From Anaerocolumna sedimenticola (lineage in GTDB: Bacteria; Bacillota; Clostridia; Lachnospirales; Lachnospiraceae): DNA of 64,000 nucleotides. The position numbers and the translations under genes were made by a program. The notes under the pieces are model-generated. The model was not told the DNA's origin and did no database searches. It worked only from the letters and a program-made list of their open reading frames with translations. Positions 9,404 through 18,218 of this stretch are shown here, in pieces (the stretch's first letter is position 1; every line of letters starts with the position of its first letter). The stretch spans positions 372,001 through 436,000 of the forward strand of contig NZ_CP048000.1 in the NCBI RefSeq assembly GCF_009931695.1, read 5' to 3'.

Positions 9404-10282
9404 TTATTTGCTTTTCTTAAGAATCATCTCCAGTTCATTTATGGAAAAATGATATTTTGTATTACAAAAATGACAATTCACTTCAATTGGTTCATTATCT
9501 TCTATCATTTCCTGGATATCTTTCTTACCAATGCTGATAATCGCTTTTTCTACTCTTTCCTTGGAACAGTTGCAGGTAAAAGCTGTCGGCATGGTATCCA
9601 ATATTTCCAGGTTAAATTCACCTAAAATATGTTCCAGAATCATCTCCGGAGTTAAATCGTCGTCTAACAGATTCGTAATAGATGAAATTTCATTAATCTT
9701 TTGCTCCAGTTTATCAATGATTTCGTCCTCAGCAAAAGGCATAAGCTGTATAATAAAACCTCCGGACCGTTTCACCGTATTATCTTTATTCATTAAAACT
9801 CCCAGCGCAACGGAAGAGGGTATCTGTTCTGAAGTTGCATAATAATAAGTAATGTCTTCCGCAATCTCTCCTGATACCAGCTCAGTCTGGCCTACATACG
9901 GATCTTTTAGCGCCATATCCTTAATCACACTAAGGACACCGGCTCCCAATGCACCTCCCACATCCAGTTTACCGATTGGACTTGGCGGCAGCATAACCGT
10001 CGGATCATAAACATAACCCTTTACATTGGCATTGGCATCTGCTGTTACGGTTAAACCCTGAATAGGGCCGTTACATTTAATCTGCAGGGTAAGCAGGTCA
10101 TTGGAACCTTTCATCATACTTCCCATCATTGCCCCGGCTGTTAATAACCTTCCCAATGCTGCTGTTGCAACCGGACTTGTATTATGAACACTTCTGGCAT
10201 ATTCGGCTAAATCTCTGGTAGTCGCCGCAAACGCACGAATCTGGTTGTTTGCCGCAGTTGCTCTAACTATATAATCAGACAT
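9404..10282 (-). CDS. hslO: Hsp33 redox-regulated chaperone
   Basis: 292 residues. Hsp33 is a cytosolic holdase that is switched on by oxidation of a four-cysteine zinc centre. Both halves of the centre are present: CNCSKE near residue 236 and CHFCNTKYHF near 268. The N-terminal core begins DYIVRATAANNQIRAFAATT, typical of the family. The start is set at the ATG at 10282, because AAAGGAGC lies eight bases upstream of it; an in-frame ATG eight codons earlier has no ribosome site. It has its own terminator. Confidence 0.95.
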   Translation of the reverse strand: MSDYIVRATAANNQIRAFAATTRDLAEYARSVHNTSPVATAALGRLLTAGAMMGSMMKGSNDLLTLQIKCNGPIQGLTVTADANANVKGYVYDPTVMLPPSPIGKLDVGGALGAGVLSVIKDMALKDPYVGQTELVSGEIAEDITYYYATSEQIPSSVALGVLMNKDNTVKRSGGFIIQLMPFAEDEIIDKLEQKINEISSITNLLDDDLTPEMILEHILGEFNLEILDTMPTAFTCNCSKERVEKAIISIGKKDIQEMIEDNEPIEVNCHFCNTKYHFSINELEMILKKSK

Positions 10283-10313
10283 CTTAAAGCTCCTTTCATT
10301 ATTCATTGATTTT

Positions 10314-10330
10314 AGGTTATTGCGAAACTA
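10314..10330. repeat. Lone end of the MITE-like element
   Basis: AGGTTATTGCGAAACTA matches the outer 17 bases of the 150-bp repeat family with one difference. No matching second end is nearby. It lies between hslO and the methyltransferase stop codon. Confidence 0.5.
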
Positions 10331-10331
10331 C

Positions 10332-11318
10332 CTATTCACTGATATATTTCTTATTTTCCTGATATTTTTCTCTTGCTATAAAATAAACACGCTCACTCTT
10401 ATCGGTCGGTTTATTCTTTGTAAATGCGTCGTAAACCGTAATGAATTCCAAACCTGCCCGGTTTATTAATTCTTTCACTTTATCGATAGAATAAGCTTTT
10501 TGATAATGGGTTTCCTGAAAACGCTCAAATAGCTGGGCAGCATTATATTCTTCTATTACTTCATCTTCCTCTGTCTCGTCTTCTACTGCTTCGTCTTCAA
10601 TTTCTTCATCATCCTCTATGAGTGTATTGTACTCATTTTTAACAAATATGGTCATGTTGTATTCATTTATTTTATTTTCTTCATGAAAATAATTTTCCCA
10701 TATAAAGCTGCAATTATCCCTGTTTTCTGCAATCGTGTTGTCTGCAAGAATAGTTTTATATTTATATTCCGTATTCATATCAAATATAAAAATACCGCCT
10801 GGGTCCAGATAATTATTCACCAGCTTGAAAACTTTTAGCAGATCCTCTTCTGAAGTAATATAATTCATACTGTCACAAATACTCACCACGGCCCCAACGG
10901 TTCCATATAATTCAAATTCCCGCATATCCTGCTGTAAATACAGAATAGGATTTTTAACCGTCTGGAATGACTCAGATTTATAGTCAGAATTATCGGTATT
11001 AACCACTAATTCATCCGCGATATTTTCTATATTAACATTCTGAGAAATAATACCATCCATTTCATAAAAATCCTCGTATTCTTTCTCTCTTGCAATTTCT
11101 AACATTTCATCAGAGATATCAACACCTATCATATCATATCCTTTTGCAGAAAGGCGCCTTGTAATATTACCTGTACCGCAGCCAAGCTCCAAAACCAGTC
11201 CGTTTTCCACACCATATTCATATAACAGACTTGTCAGATAATCCGTCCATTCGTCATAAGGTACATTGTCCATAAATATATCATATACCTGTGCAAATCC
11301 GCTGTATGCCTGCATCAT
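10332..11318 (-). CDS. Class I SAM-dependent methyltransferase
   Basis: 328 residues. The N-terminal Rossmann fold carries motif I ELGCGTGNITRRL near residue 44 and IGVDISDEMLEIA (motif II). DMREFE and SICDSMNYI follow at the usual spacing. Two departures from the core fold are visible: an insertion around residues 75-110, and a very acidic low-complexity run near 235-260 (EDDEEIEDEAVEDETEEDE). The substrate is unknown. Its ATG overlaps the stop of the hisA-like gene by 4 bases (ATGA), so the two are translationally coupled. Confidence 0.85.
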   Translation of the reverse strand: MMQAYSGFAQVYDIFMDNVPYDEWTDYLTSLLYEYGVENGLVLELGCGTGNITRRLSAKGYDMIGVDISDEMLEIAREKEYEDFYEMDGIISQNVNIENIADELVVNTDNSDYKSESFQTVKNPILYLQQDMREFELYGTVGAVVSICDSMNYITSEEDLLKVFKLVNNYLDPGGIFIFDMNTEYKYKTILADNTIAENRDNCSFIWENYFHEENKINEYNMTIFVKNEYNTLIEDDEEIEDEAVEDETEEDEVIEEYNAAQLFERFQETHYQKAYSIDKVKELINRAGLEFITVYDAFTKNKPTDKSERVYFIAREKYQENKKYISE

Positions 11319-12118
11319 TCACTCACTTTCCGAGAGCCGCTCTCCTGATCCGTACAGCTCACAACTTCAGAATATTTGATAGAACCGCCAAATAAGTCCA
11401 GGGCACTTCCTATGGTTACATCCAGCTTGTCCTTTCCTAATTCCTTTAGTAAATTTAAATCTTCCAAACTACTCACTCCGCCTGCATATGTTATAGGAAT
11501 TTTATTCCATCTCCCAAGAAGCTCCACTAATTCTGTTTCAATCCCCGAAGCTTTTCCTTCCACATCCACCGCATGAACTAAAAACTCATCACAGAATTCG
11601 GATAAGGTATCCAGGGTATCCTGATTCACGACAACATCGGTAAACTTCTGCCAACGGTCTGTTACTATATAATATTCCCCGTTTCTTTTCCTGCAGCTTA
11701 AATCCAGGACCAGTTTCTCTTTACCAACCGTACTCACCAGTTTATTTAAATTATCAAAGTTTATCTTCCCGCCTTTAAATACATAAGAAGTTACGATAAC
11801 ATGAGAAGCCCCCTGCTCTATAAAGGATACGGCATTTTCCTCCGTAATTCCTCCTCCGATCTGCATTCCTTGCGGGAATTCCTTTAATGCCTTTTTTGCC
11901 TGGTTACAATCCTGTATATAATAATCTGTTCCAATGGGATTCAATAGAATTATATGGCCGCCTGATAAATTATCTTTTTTATATAGAGCTGCATAAAAAC
12001 CCGCATCCTGTTCTGACACGAAATTTTCTACCGCTTTGCTGTTCTGATCGGATAAACTTCCTCCAACAATCTGTTTTACTTTGCCATTATGAATATCGAT
12101 GCATGGTCTGAATTTCAT
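11315..12118 (-). CDS. hisA: HisA, eukaryotic-type ProFAR isomerase
   Basis: About 267 residues. It opens MKFRPCIDIHNGKVKQIVGG and continues with SDQNSKAVENFVSEQDAGFY, the pattern of the fungal/plant HIS6 branch of HisA rather than the usual bacterial form. The beta/alpha barrel carries GGGITEENA and YAGGVSSLEDL phosphate-binding loops near residues 85 and 210. It converts ProFAR to PRFAR in histidine synthesis. The ATG at 12118 fits the family start; fifteen extra upstream codons are in frame but unlike the family. No other his gene is near; it is coupled to a methyltransferase. Confidence 0.88.
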   Translation of the reverse strand: MKFRPCIDIHNGKVKQIVGGSLSDQNSKAVENFVSEQDAGFYAALYKKDNLSGGHIILLNPIGTDYYIQDCNQAKKALKEFPQGMQIGGGITEENAVSFIEQGASHVIVTSYVFKGGKINFDNLNKLVSTVGKEKLVLDLSCRKRNGEYYIVTDRWQKFTDVVVNQDTLDTLSEFCDEFLVHAVDVEGKASGIETELVELLGRWNKIPITYAGGVSSLEDLNLLKELGKDKLDVTIGSALDLFGGSIKYSEVVSCTDQESGSRKVSE

Positions 12119-12243
12119 ACCTTTTCCCTGCCTTATGCCAAAATTAGGATTATATCTTAACATACTTAACCCAGATGTGCAAGGTGTTCCAAGCTTACTG
12201 TTTAAATCATGAAAAATGTTGTACTGTATTTATATAGTAAAAA

Positions 12244-12272
12244 AACAACCAACTAGTATTCGGTTGGTTGTT
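12244..12272 (-). terminator. Terminator downstream of the unknown anchored protein
   Basis: AACAACCAAC and GTTGGTTGTT form a 10-bp stem with a 9-base loop; on the minus strand it ends in a run of seven T. It serves the 12307-13062 gene. Confidence 0.8.
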
Positions 12273-12306
12273 AATATGATTATACTTATTTTATTTTCTA
12301 ATATTT

Positions 12307-13062
12307 CTATTCACCCTTTGCAACATTCTGAATAGATTCTTCTAACTTCAGTTTAAATTCGTATAATACACTATCTTTAGCTGCTGCTTTTTCATATTTC
12401 ATATTAACACTATTAATTAATTTCATTACGTCTTCTGATTCTTGTGTTTCATTAATATAATTTTCAGTATTCTTATCGATTTCTCCAAAATAAATATATG
12501 GTTTTCCCTTATCATTTGTTTTGACATAAAATCTATCCAAACCAGGTGCGAGGGTTTCAATATTATTAAATTTTACTTCTTGGTATGCATACACTATAAA
12601 TGTGCCTTCTTCTAATGCTTTCTTAGTGTAGCAAGCTAAGTTTTTATAATCATCTATATATTTAGTTCTTCTAGAATTATCTTCCATGTCAATTAAGTTA
12701 GAATCATTTACTAAAGGTTTAAAATTATCTATGTCATTCTTAAGCTTAGCAACATAATATTTACCAATTAATTTATTAATCTCATTATAAGCATCTTTTT
12801 CTAATACATTTGTGGCCACTGCTTCAGATATAATATCGACTTCTGGAGTTACTGATGGCGTTACAGTTGGTAAATATTTTGACTGTACATCATTTTCTTC
12901 AGATATTTTAGCTGCTTCTGAAATATTCTTAACACTGGTTTGGGATTTTGCAAAGTCTGTTGGTAAACCATTTGGTTTATAATTGATAGAGAATGTAACC
13001 ATTCCAATACCCATTGTACTCATACTAACTATTATAATCATTTTTTTATATTTTAGTTTCAT
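12307..13062 (-). CDS. Membrane-anchored extracytoplasmic protein of unknown function
   Basis: 251 residues. Residues 9-27 are a hydrophobic signal-anchor with no lipobox Cys. A Ser/Thr/Pro-rich linker with TVTPSVTPEV follows, then a globular domain of about 170 residues (residues 85-245) with ACYTKKALEEGTFIVYAYQEV. The shape suggests an NTF2-like fold, but I do not recognise the family. It is monocistronic, with its own AAAGGAG ribosome site and terminator. It is richer in A+T and Lys/Asn codons than its neighbours, which may point to transfer. Similar anchored proteins in Clostridia are often of the cell surface; that is inference. Confidence 0.7.
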   Translation of the reverse strand: MKLKYKKMIIIVSMSTMGIGMVTFSINYKPNGLPTDFAKSQTSVKNISEAAKISEENDVQSKYLPTVTPSVTPEVDIISEAVATNVLEKDAYNEINKLIGKYYVAKLKNDIDNFKPLVNDSNLIDMEDNSRRTKYIDDYKNLACYTKKALEEGTFIVYAYQEVKFNNIETLAPGLDRFYVKTNDKGKPYIYFGEIDKNTENYINETQESEDVMKLINSVNMKYEKAAAKDSVLYEFKLKLEESIQNVAKGE

Positions 13063-13354
13063 AAATATCTCCTTTTTTGTACATATGACTATTGTAAAAA
13101 TTATGTAATTAATTATAACAAACTAAAATTAAAAAAACAATAATTTAATTTTTATTGTATCTATGACGCAATGTTAATTGGTTAATAAAAAACAATTCAG
13201 TAGATTTATTAACTAAAAATAGACCTTACTAGATTATCTGTATAAAACAATTTTGGATGGGAACAGATTATAATATATTAAATAATGCTTGCTTTGCTTA
13301 TTCTATAATTGCTATGTTTTGCTCAACTTTAAGTTTTGAATAAAAACATAAAAA

Positions 13355-13419
13355 GACCTGATATTTGACAAATCAGATCAGCGTTTTGTACGCTTGCCTA
13401 ATTCACTAAATATCAGGTC
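13355..13419 (-). terminator. xylB terminator
   Basis: GACCTGATATTT (13355-13366) pairs with AAATATCAGGTC (13408-13419); the loop holds a second small hairpin (AGCG/CGCT). TTTTT follows on the minus strand. The rest of the 13063-13496 spacer is AT-rich with no gene seen. Confidence 0.75.
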
Positions 13420-13496
13420 CATATATAAATCTAACAGAAAATTAATTTCTATGTAGATTTGTTTTATTAAGAAATACTAATTTATAAATCAGTTTT

Positions 13497-14969
13497 TTAT
13501 TCTGCAATCTTATCGAACATATCCTTTAAGGTTGGATATAATTCTTTAAATACATCGTATTTTTTATTATATAATTTAACAACTTCTTTATCCTGTTCCG
13601 TAGTTTCAATTACTTTGATAAGCTTACCGGCTGCTTCTTCCACCGTAGCATATTTACCGCAGCCAACTGCTGCTAAAATTGCTGCTCCAAATGCCGGGCC
13701 TTCTTCGCTGTTGATTTTATCTACTTTTACATCCAGGACATTTGCTATTATTTTACACCATAAAGGACTCTTAGCTCCGCCGCCGTTAATTCTGATACGT
13801 TCTATGGAAACACCTAACTTTTTGGTGATTTCAAAGGAATCACGAAGGGCAAATGCTACCCCTTCCAATACAGCCTGAGTCATGTCGGCACGGCTTGTAT
13901 CCATTGTCATACCGATAAAGGTACCTCTGGCATTGGGGTTATTATGAGGTGTTCTCTCACCCATAAGGTAAGGCAGGAAGTAAACGTTATTTTCACCGAG
14001 TTTCTTAATGTCGGCCTGTTCTTTGCCGTATTCTTTCGTAGCAATGATATCATCCATCCACCATTTATTCGAAGCCGCTGCTGACAGCATAACTCCCATA
14101 AAGTGGTACTTGCCGTCTGCATGGGCAAATACATGCAGGGCATTCTTTTCTACATCCGCATACTCTTTACTTGCGATAAATACAACGCCGGAGGTTCCAA
14201 GGGATACGTTACACATACCATGTCCAACAGTTCCGGTACCTACTGCAGCCACTGCCTGGTCTCCGCCGCCTGCGATTACTTTTACTGTCTCAGGAAGACC
14301 TAATTCCTCTGCAACTTCTTTCTTCATTGTACCAACCACTTGATAGCTTTCAAATATTTGGGCTAATTGTTCTTCTTTTAAGCCGATAATTTCAAGCATT
14401 TCCTTGGACCAGCATTTGTGCTTAACATCTAATAATAACATACCGGAAGCATCGGAAACATCCGTACAATGAACACCGGATAAACGATATGCGGCATAAT
14501 CTTTTGGAAGCATAACTTTTTTAATCCTAGCGAAGTTATCCGGTTCATGTTTTTTCACCCATAAAAGTTTCGGTGCGGTAAAACCGGTGAGAGCCATATT
14601 ACCGGTATATGCTGAAATCTTTTCTACTCCGATTTCATTATTCAGGTAATCACATTCAGCCTGGGTACGTCCGTCATTCCAAAGAATAGCAGGACGAATT
14701 ACCTTATCCTTTTCATCTAAGATAACCATACCATGCATCTGTCCGCTGAAGCTGATACCGTCAACAGTTGACTTATCACAGTCCTTCGTTAATTCCTTAA
14801 TACCATCCATTAACGCAGAATACCAATCTTCCGGATTCTGTTCTGACCAGCCCGTTTGCGGGTAAAATATCGGATATTCTCTGGTTACAATACTTTTAAT
14901 ATCTCCGTTTTCATCCATTAATAATAATTTAACGGAAGTTGTTCCTAAATCAACGCCAATGTATAACAT
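13497..14969 (-). CDS. xylB: Xylulokinase
   Basis: 490 residues, FGGY carbohydrate kinase family, typical XylB length. It phosphorylates D-xylulose to xylulose 5-phosphate for the pentose phosphate pathway. Visible are the N-terminal phosphate loop VDLGTTSVKLLLMDENG, SGQMHGMV near residue 76 (the xylulose-contacting Met-His), the GGGDQAVAAVGTGTV adenine/phosphate segment near 233, and the C-terminal GGGAKSPLWCKIIAN. AAAGAGG precedes the ATG. It follows xylA by about 170 bp on the same strand and has the terminator of the pair. Confidence 0.95.
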   Translation of the reverse strand: MLYIGVDLGTTSVKLLLMDENGDIKSIVTREYPIFYPQTGWSEQNPEDWYSALMDGIKELTKDCDKSTVDGISFSGQMHGMVILDEKDKVIRPAILWNDGRTQAECDYLNNEIGVEKISAYTGNMALTGFTAPKLLWVKKHEPDNFARIKKVMLPKDYAAYRLSGVHCTDVSDASGMLLLDVKHKCWSKEMLEIIGLKEEQLAQIFESYQVVGTMKKEVAEELGLPETVKVIAGGGDQAVAAVGTGTVGHGMCNVSLGTSGVVFIASKEYADVEKNALHVFAHADGKYHFMGVMLSAAASNKWWMDDIIATKEYGKEQADIKKLGENNVYFLPYLMGERTPHNNPNARGTFIGMTMDTSRADMTQAVLEGVAFALRDSFEITKKLGVSIERIRINGGGAKSPLWCKIIANVLDVKVDKINSEEGPAFGAAILAAVGCGKYATVEEAAGKLIKVIETTEQDKEVVKLYNKKYDVFKELYPTLKDMFDKIAE

Positions 14970-15139
14970 AAATACCTCTTTCCCGGATATTCCCTCGTGA
15001 ATTTCCGTATACTTGAAGTTGAAAAATTAATATTTCAACTTATCTCTCCTGATTTTTAATGATATCTGTAATTTGATTTCTTATTTATTCTTATTCGGGT
15101 ATCAAAAACCGCTTAAACAGAATTTGATACCCGGATCTT

Positions 15140-16459
15140 TTATTTCGTTTCCAGAATGTATTGGTTTAATATTGATTCCAGTAATTCCTGCCTTCCGGAT
15201 ACATTAGGTGTAATGCCGTTTTTCATGGCATATGCTTCTAATTCCTTAAAACCAACTTTACCCTCCACAATATCTTTACCAATGCCTTCCTTATAACTTG
15301 CGTAACGGTTGCTGATAAAGTTTTCGAATACTTTATCTTCGATTAACTTAGCTGCAACTTTTAATCCTCTTGCGAAAGCGTCCATTCCTGCTATATATGC
15401 ATAGAACAAATCGATTTCTTCAAAGGATGCCCGTCTGACCTTGGAGTCAAAGTTAAGACCTCCTTTTGTGAATCCGCCGGCTAAAAGAATTTCATACATG
15501 GCTAAAGTCGTATCATAAATATTGGTTGGGAATTGATCGGTATCCCATCCAAGATTTAAGTCACCCTGGTTGGCATCAACACTTCCAAGTACACCGTTAA
15601 TGCGGCTCTGATTTAATTCATGCTGGAACGTATGCATAGCCAGTGTTGCGTGATTTGCTTCTATATTTAATTTAAATTTATCGATTAAATTATATTTTCT
15701 AAGGAAAGAAAGTACCGTAGCTGCGTCCGTATCATATTGATGTTTGGTTGGTTCCTTGGGTTTTGGTTCGATTAAAAACTGTCCGGTAAAGCCGATTTCT
15801 TCTGCGTAGTCACATGCCATTTTAAGTAATCTGGCCAGATTATCAAGTTCAAGTCCTGTATCGGTATTCAATAAGGTTTCGTATCCTTCTCTTCCGCCCC
15901 AGAATACGTAATTTTCACCGCCCAGTTCCTTTGTAACTTCCATTGCTTTTTTAATCTGTGCCGCAGCATAAGCAAATACGGTTGCATTGCAGGATGTTCC
16001 GGCACCATGAACAAAGCGTGGATTACTGAAAGCATTGGTAGTACCCCATAAGCATTTGATTCCGGTACGGGCCATTTCTTCTTTAATCACTGCCACGATT
16101 TCATCCAGCCTAGCATTTGTTTCTGCCAGGTCTTTTCCTTCGGGAGCAATATCTCTGTCATGGAAACAGAAAAAAGGAATCTGTGCTTTTTCCATAAATT
16201 CAAATGCAGCATGTACTCTTGCTTTAGCAACTTCCATAGGGCATTCCGCATTATCCCATGGTCTGAACATAGTACCTACTCCAAATGGGTCATTCCCCAT
16301 GTAAGTAAATGTATGCCAATAGGACATTGCAAATCTTAATTGATCTTTCATGGTTTTACCCATAACAATTTCATCAGGATTGTAATACTTAAAGGCTAAC
16401 GGATTTTTGCTTTCCGGTCCTTCGTAATTGATTTTTCCTACTCCTTCAAAATAAGCCAT
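15140..16459 (-). CDS. xylA: Xylose isomerase (class II)
   Basis: 439 residues, the longer class II form. It converts D-xylose to D-xylulose, using two divalent metals. Family motifs in order: the N-terminal [31 protein letters not shown] with the catalytic His-Asp near residue 100, [16 protein letters not shown] near 186, [16 protein letters not shown] with metal-binding Glu, [17 protein letters not shown] and WDTDQFP. The start is the ATG at 16459, nine bases after AGGAGG; a TTG three codons earlier abuts the ribosome site and is unlikely. It is the first gene of xylAB, divergent from a ROK regulator. Confidence 0.96.
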   Translation of the reverse strand: MAYFEGVGKINYEGPESKNPLAFKYYNPDEIVMGKTMKDQLRFAMSYWHTFTYMGNDPFGVGTMFRPWDNAECPMEVAKARVHAAFEFMEKAQIPFFCFHDRDIAPEGKDLAETNARLDEIVAVIKEEMARTGIKCLWGTTNAFSNPRFVHGAGTSCNATVFAYAAAQIKKAMEVTKELGGENYVFWGGREGYETLLNTDTGLELDNLARLLKMACDYAEEIGFTGQFLIEPKPKEPTKHQYDTDAATVLSFLRKYNLIDKFKLNIEANHATLAMHTFQHELNQSRINGVLGSVDANQGDLNLGWDTDQFPTNIYDTTLAMYEILLAGGFTKGGLNFDSKVRRASFEEIDLFYAYIAGMDAFARGLKVAAKLIEDKVFENFISNRYASYKEGIGKDIVEGKVGFKELEAYAMKNGITPNVSGRQELLESILNQYILETK

Positions 16460-16512
16460 ATGATTCAACCTCCTATATATAGTTTTTTGACTGAACTAAT
16501 GTTGATAATTAC

Positions 16513-16541
16513 AATATAACAACATTTTTTCCCTTTGTCAA
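16513..16541 (-). promoter_or_regulatory. xylA promoter
   Basis: Perfect TTGACA (16536-16541), a 17-base spacer and TATATT (16513-16518) on the minus strand, about 55 bases before the xylA start. Confidence 0.75.
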
Positions 16542-16567
16542 GGGATAATATCAACAGATATTATCCC
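16542..16567. promoter_or_regulatory. Palindrome abutting the xylA -35, candidate XylR operator
   Basis: GGGATAATATC, four bases, then GATATTATCCC: a perfect 11-bp inverted repeat directly upstream of the xylA -35 hexamer. The position and the divergent ROK regulator suggest an operator; it does not match the classical Bacillus XylR site. Between 16568 and 16680 lies a more GC-rich stretch that I cannot assign. Confidence 0.5.
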
Positions 16568-16705
16568 AGAACCGAAGGCAGTGAGTGCAGATAAACGCTG
16601 TGAAGCTGCGCATACCATGGGCGCTTGCGGACAAGGAACATTGTTCTTCCCCAGACCCCTTTTCAACCAATTATTTTTATGTTATGATTGAATTAAAATT
16701 TTCAC

Positions 16706-16869
16706 TAGTACATCCTTGCATAAGTTTCACTTAAATTCAGTGCCGGATATTTACACTGGAGCAAGGCAGAGGAATGAAGCGTAGCGGTTCCTACGCCGAC
16801 TGACGGCAAAGCAGCTCCAATGTAAATAGCGAATGGTGATTTAAGCAAAATCTATGCAAGGCTGTGCTA
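16706..16869. repeat. Long imperfect inverted-repeat element (second family)
   Basis: Arms of about 57 bp at 16706-16762 and 16814-16869 pair with roughly 70 percent identity. Terminal matches are TAGTACATCCTTGCATA against TAGCACAGCCTTGCATA, and TATTTACACTGGAGC against TATTTACATTGGAGC. A GC-richer centre (16763-16813) separates them. It is non-coding and unrelated in sequence to the 150-bp family. It lies in the xylA-xylR spacer, immediately before the regulator gene. Confidence 0.6.
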
Positions 16870-16902
16870 ATTATGACAAAATCATTGCTGTCATAGATAA
16901 GG

Positions 16903-18072
16903 ATGGATAACATGATTACAGGAAGCAAGGAACTTATTCGTGACATAAACAGTACTTTAGTATTAGAGACTATCATTAACACAAAGCCAATCTCAAGAGC
17001 TGCCATATCCAAAAAACTCGGGCTTACAAAAGCTACTATTTCAACGATTGTACAGGATCTGATTAATAAAGACCTGGTAATTGAAATAGGCAGCGATGAT
17101 ACGGATCTTGGGAGGAAACCCATTTTGCTTAGCTTTAATAAGAAAGCCGGTTATGTCATCAGCATCGATATCGGTGTTGAAACGATTTCTGCATTACTTA
17201 CGGATCTGGAAGGAGAAGATTGCAGCTTAAAACAAATCAAAACACCAAAAGCCAATGAGAATATTGTGCAGGTACTAAGCAGTCTGATAGAATCCATGAA
17301 ACCGGCGGGTATGGATACAACTTATGGTTTGGTAGGTATCTCGCTTGGAATTCATGGTGTTGTATATCATAATAAAGTATCCTTTACTCCTTATTATGAT
17401 CTTGCCGGGATTGATTTAGCGGATGAATTGGAACAACATTTTCATACACCTATATTTTTACAAAATGAAGCAAATCTATCCGTATTGGGTGAAAAAACTT
17501 TTATGTTTGATTATCCCAATATAGCCAATATCAGCGTTCATTCCGGTATTGGTTTAGGATTATTAATAAATAACTCTCTGTATACCGGTTATAACGGCCG
17601 CGCCGGCGAGTTCGGCCACACCATTGTTGAAGTTGACGGAAAAGAATGTCCCTGCGGTAATCACGGGTGTCTGGAACAATATGTTTCCGAACGTGCATTA
17701 TTAAGGGAATTTGCAAAGCGAAAAGGGTTAGCCGATGTTGATTTTGAGATTTTATCTTCCATGTATCAGACAGGGGATAAAGATGCCATTTATATTATTG
17801 ATAAATTTATAAAATATATGTCTGTGTGTATCAACAATGTACTTAATGCCTATAACCCGGATATTGTAATTATCAACAGTTCCTTTACCAACTTCTTTCC
17901 GGGGTTAACGAAATTAATCGAGCAATCCTTAAGCAGCAGGATGAACAGTGTAACCCATATCGTGCCCTCCGCCTTACAGGACTCTTCCATTCTCCTGGGC
18001 GGAATCAGTGTTGTAATTAAAAATTTTCTTGCTATCGGTACATTAAAATTACAGAATAATGAACTTTTTTAA
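16903..18072 (+). CDS. xylR: ROK-family xylose repressor (XylR-like)
   Basis: 389 residues. A winged helix (AAISKKLGLTKATISTIVQD, residues 30-50) is followed by a ROK sugar-kinase-like domain: ISIDIGVETISALLTDLEG, NEANLSVLGE and GLLINNSLYTGYNGRAGEFG. The zinc motif CPCGNHGCLEQYV is near residue 250. ROK repressors of this build bind xylose and release the xyl promoter. It is divergent from xylAB with a palindrome between them. An ATG at 16912, preceded by GGATGG, is an equally plausible start. Confidence 0.88.
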   Translation: MDNMITGSKELIRDINSTLVLETIINTKPISRAAISKKLGLTKATISTIVQDLINKDLVIEIGSDDTDLGRKPILLSFNKKAGYVISIDIGVETISALLTDLEGEDCSLKQIKTPKANENIVQVLSSLIESMKPAGMDTTYGLVGISLGIHGVVYHNKVSFTPYYDLAGIDLADELEQHFHTPIFLQNEANLSVLGEKTFMFDYPNIANISVHSGIGLGLLINNSLYTGYNGRAGEFGHTIVEVDGKECPCGNHGCLEQYVSERALLREFAKRKGLADVDFEILSSMYQTGDKDAIYIIDKFIKYMSVCINNVLNAYNPDIVIINSSFTNFFPGLTKLIEQSLSSRMNSVTHIVPSALQDSSILLGGISVVIKNFLAIGTLKLQNNELF

Positions 18073-18113
18073 CAGGTTATAAATTTTGAATATACGGAAG
18101 AAAATCTAAAAAC

Positions 18114-18190
18114 AAAGAAAGTCATTGACAGAGCAACCTCTGGTATCAAACATTGATACCGGTATTCGGGATTCTGCCATGACTTTCTTT
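18114..18190. terminator. Bidirectional terminator between xylR and the lipid kinase
   Basis: AAAGAAAGTCAT (18114-18125) pairs with ATGACTTTCTTT (18179-18190); an inner hairpin GGTATCAA/TTGATACC sits in the loop. It lies between two convergent genes, with A-rich and T-rich flanks. Confidence 0.75.
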
Positions 18191-18218
18191 AATATTTATC
18201 ATTTCTTTGATTTTAAAA

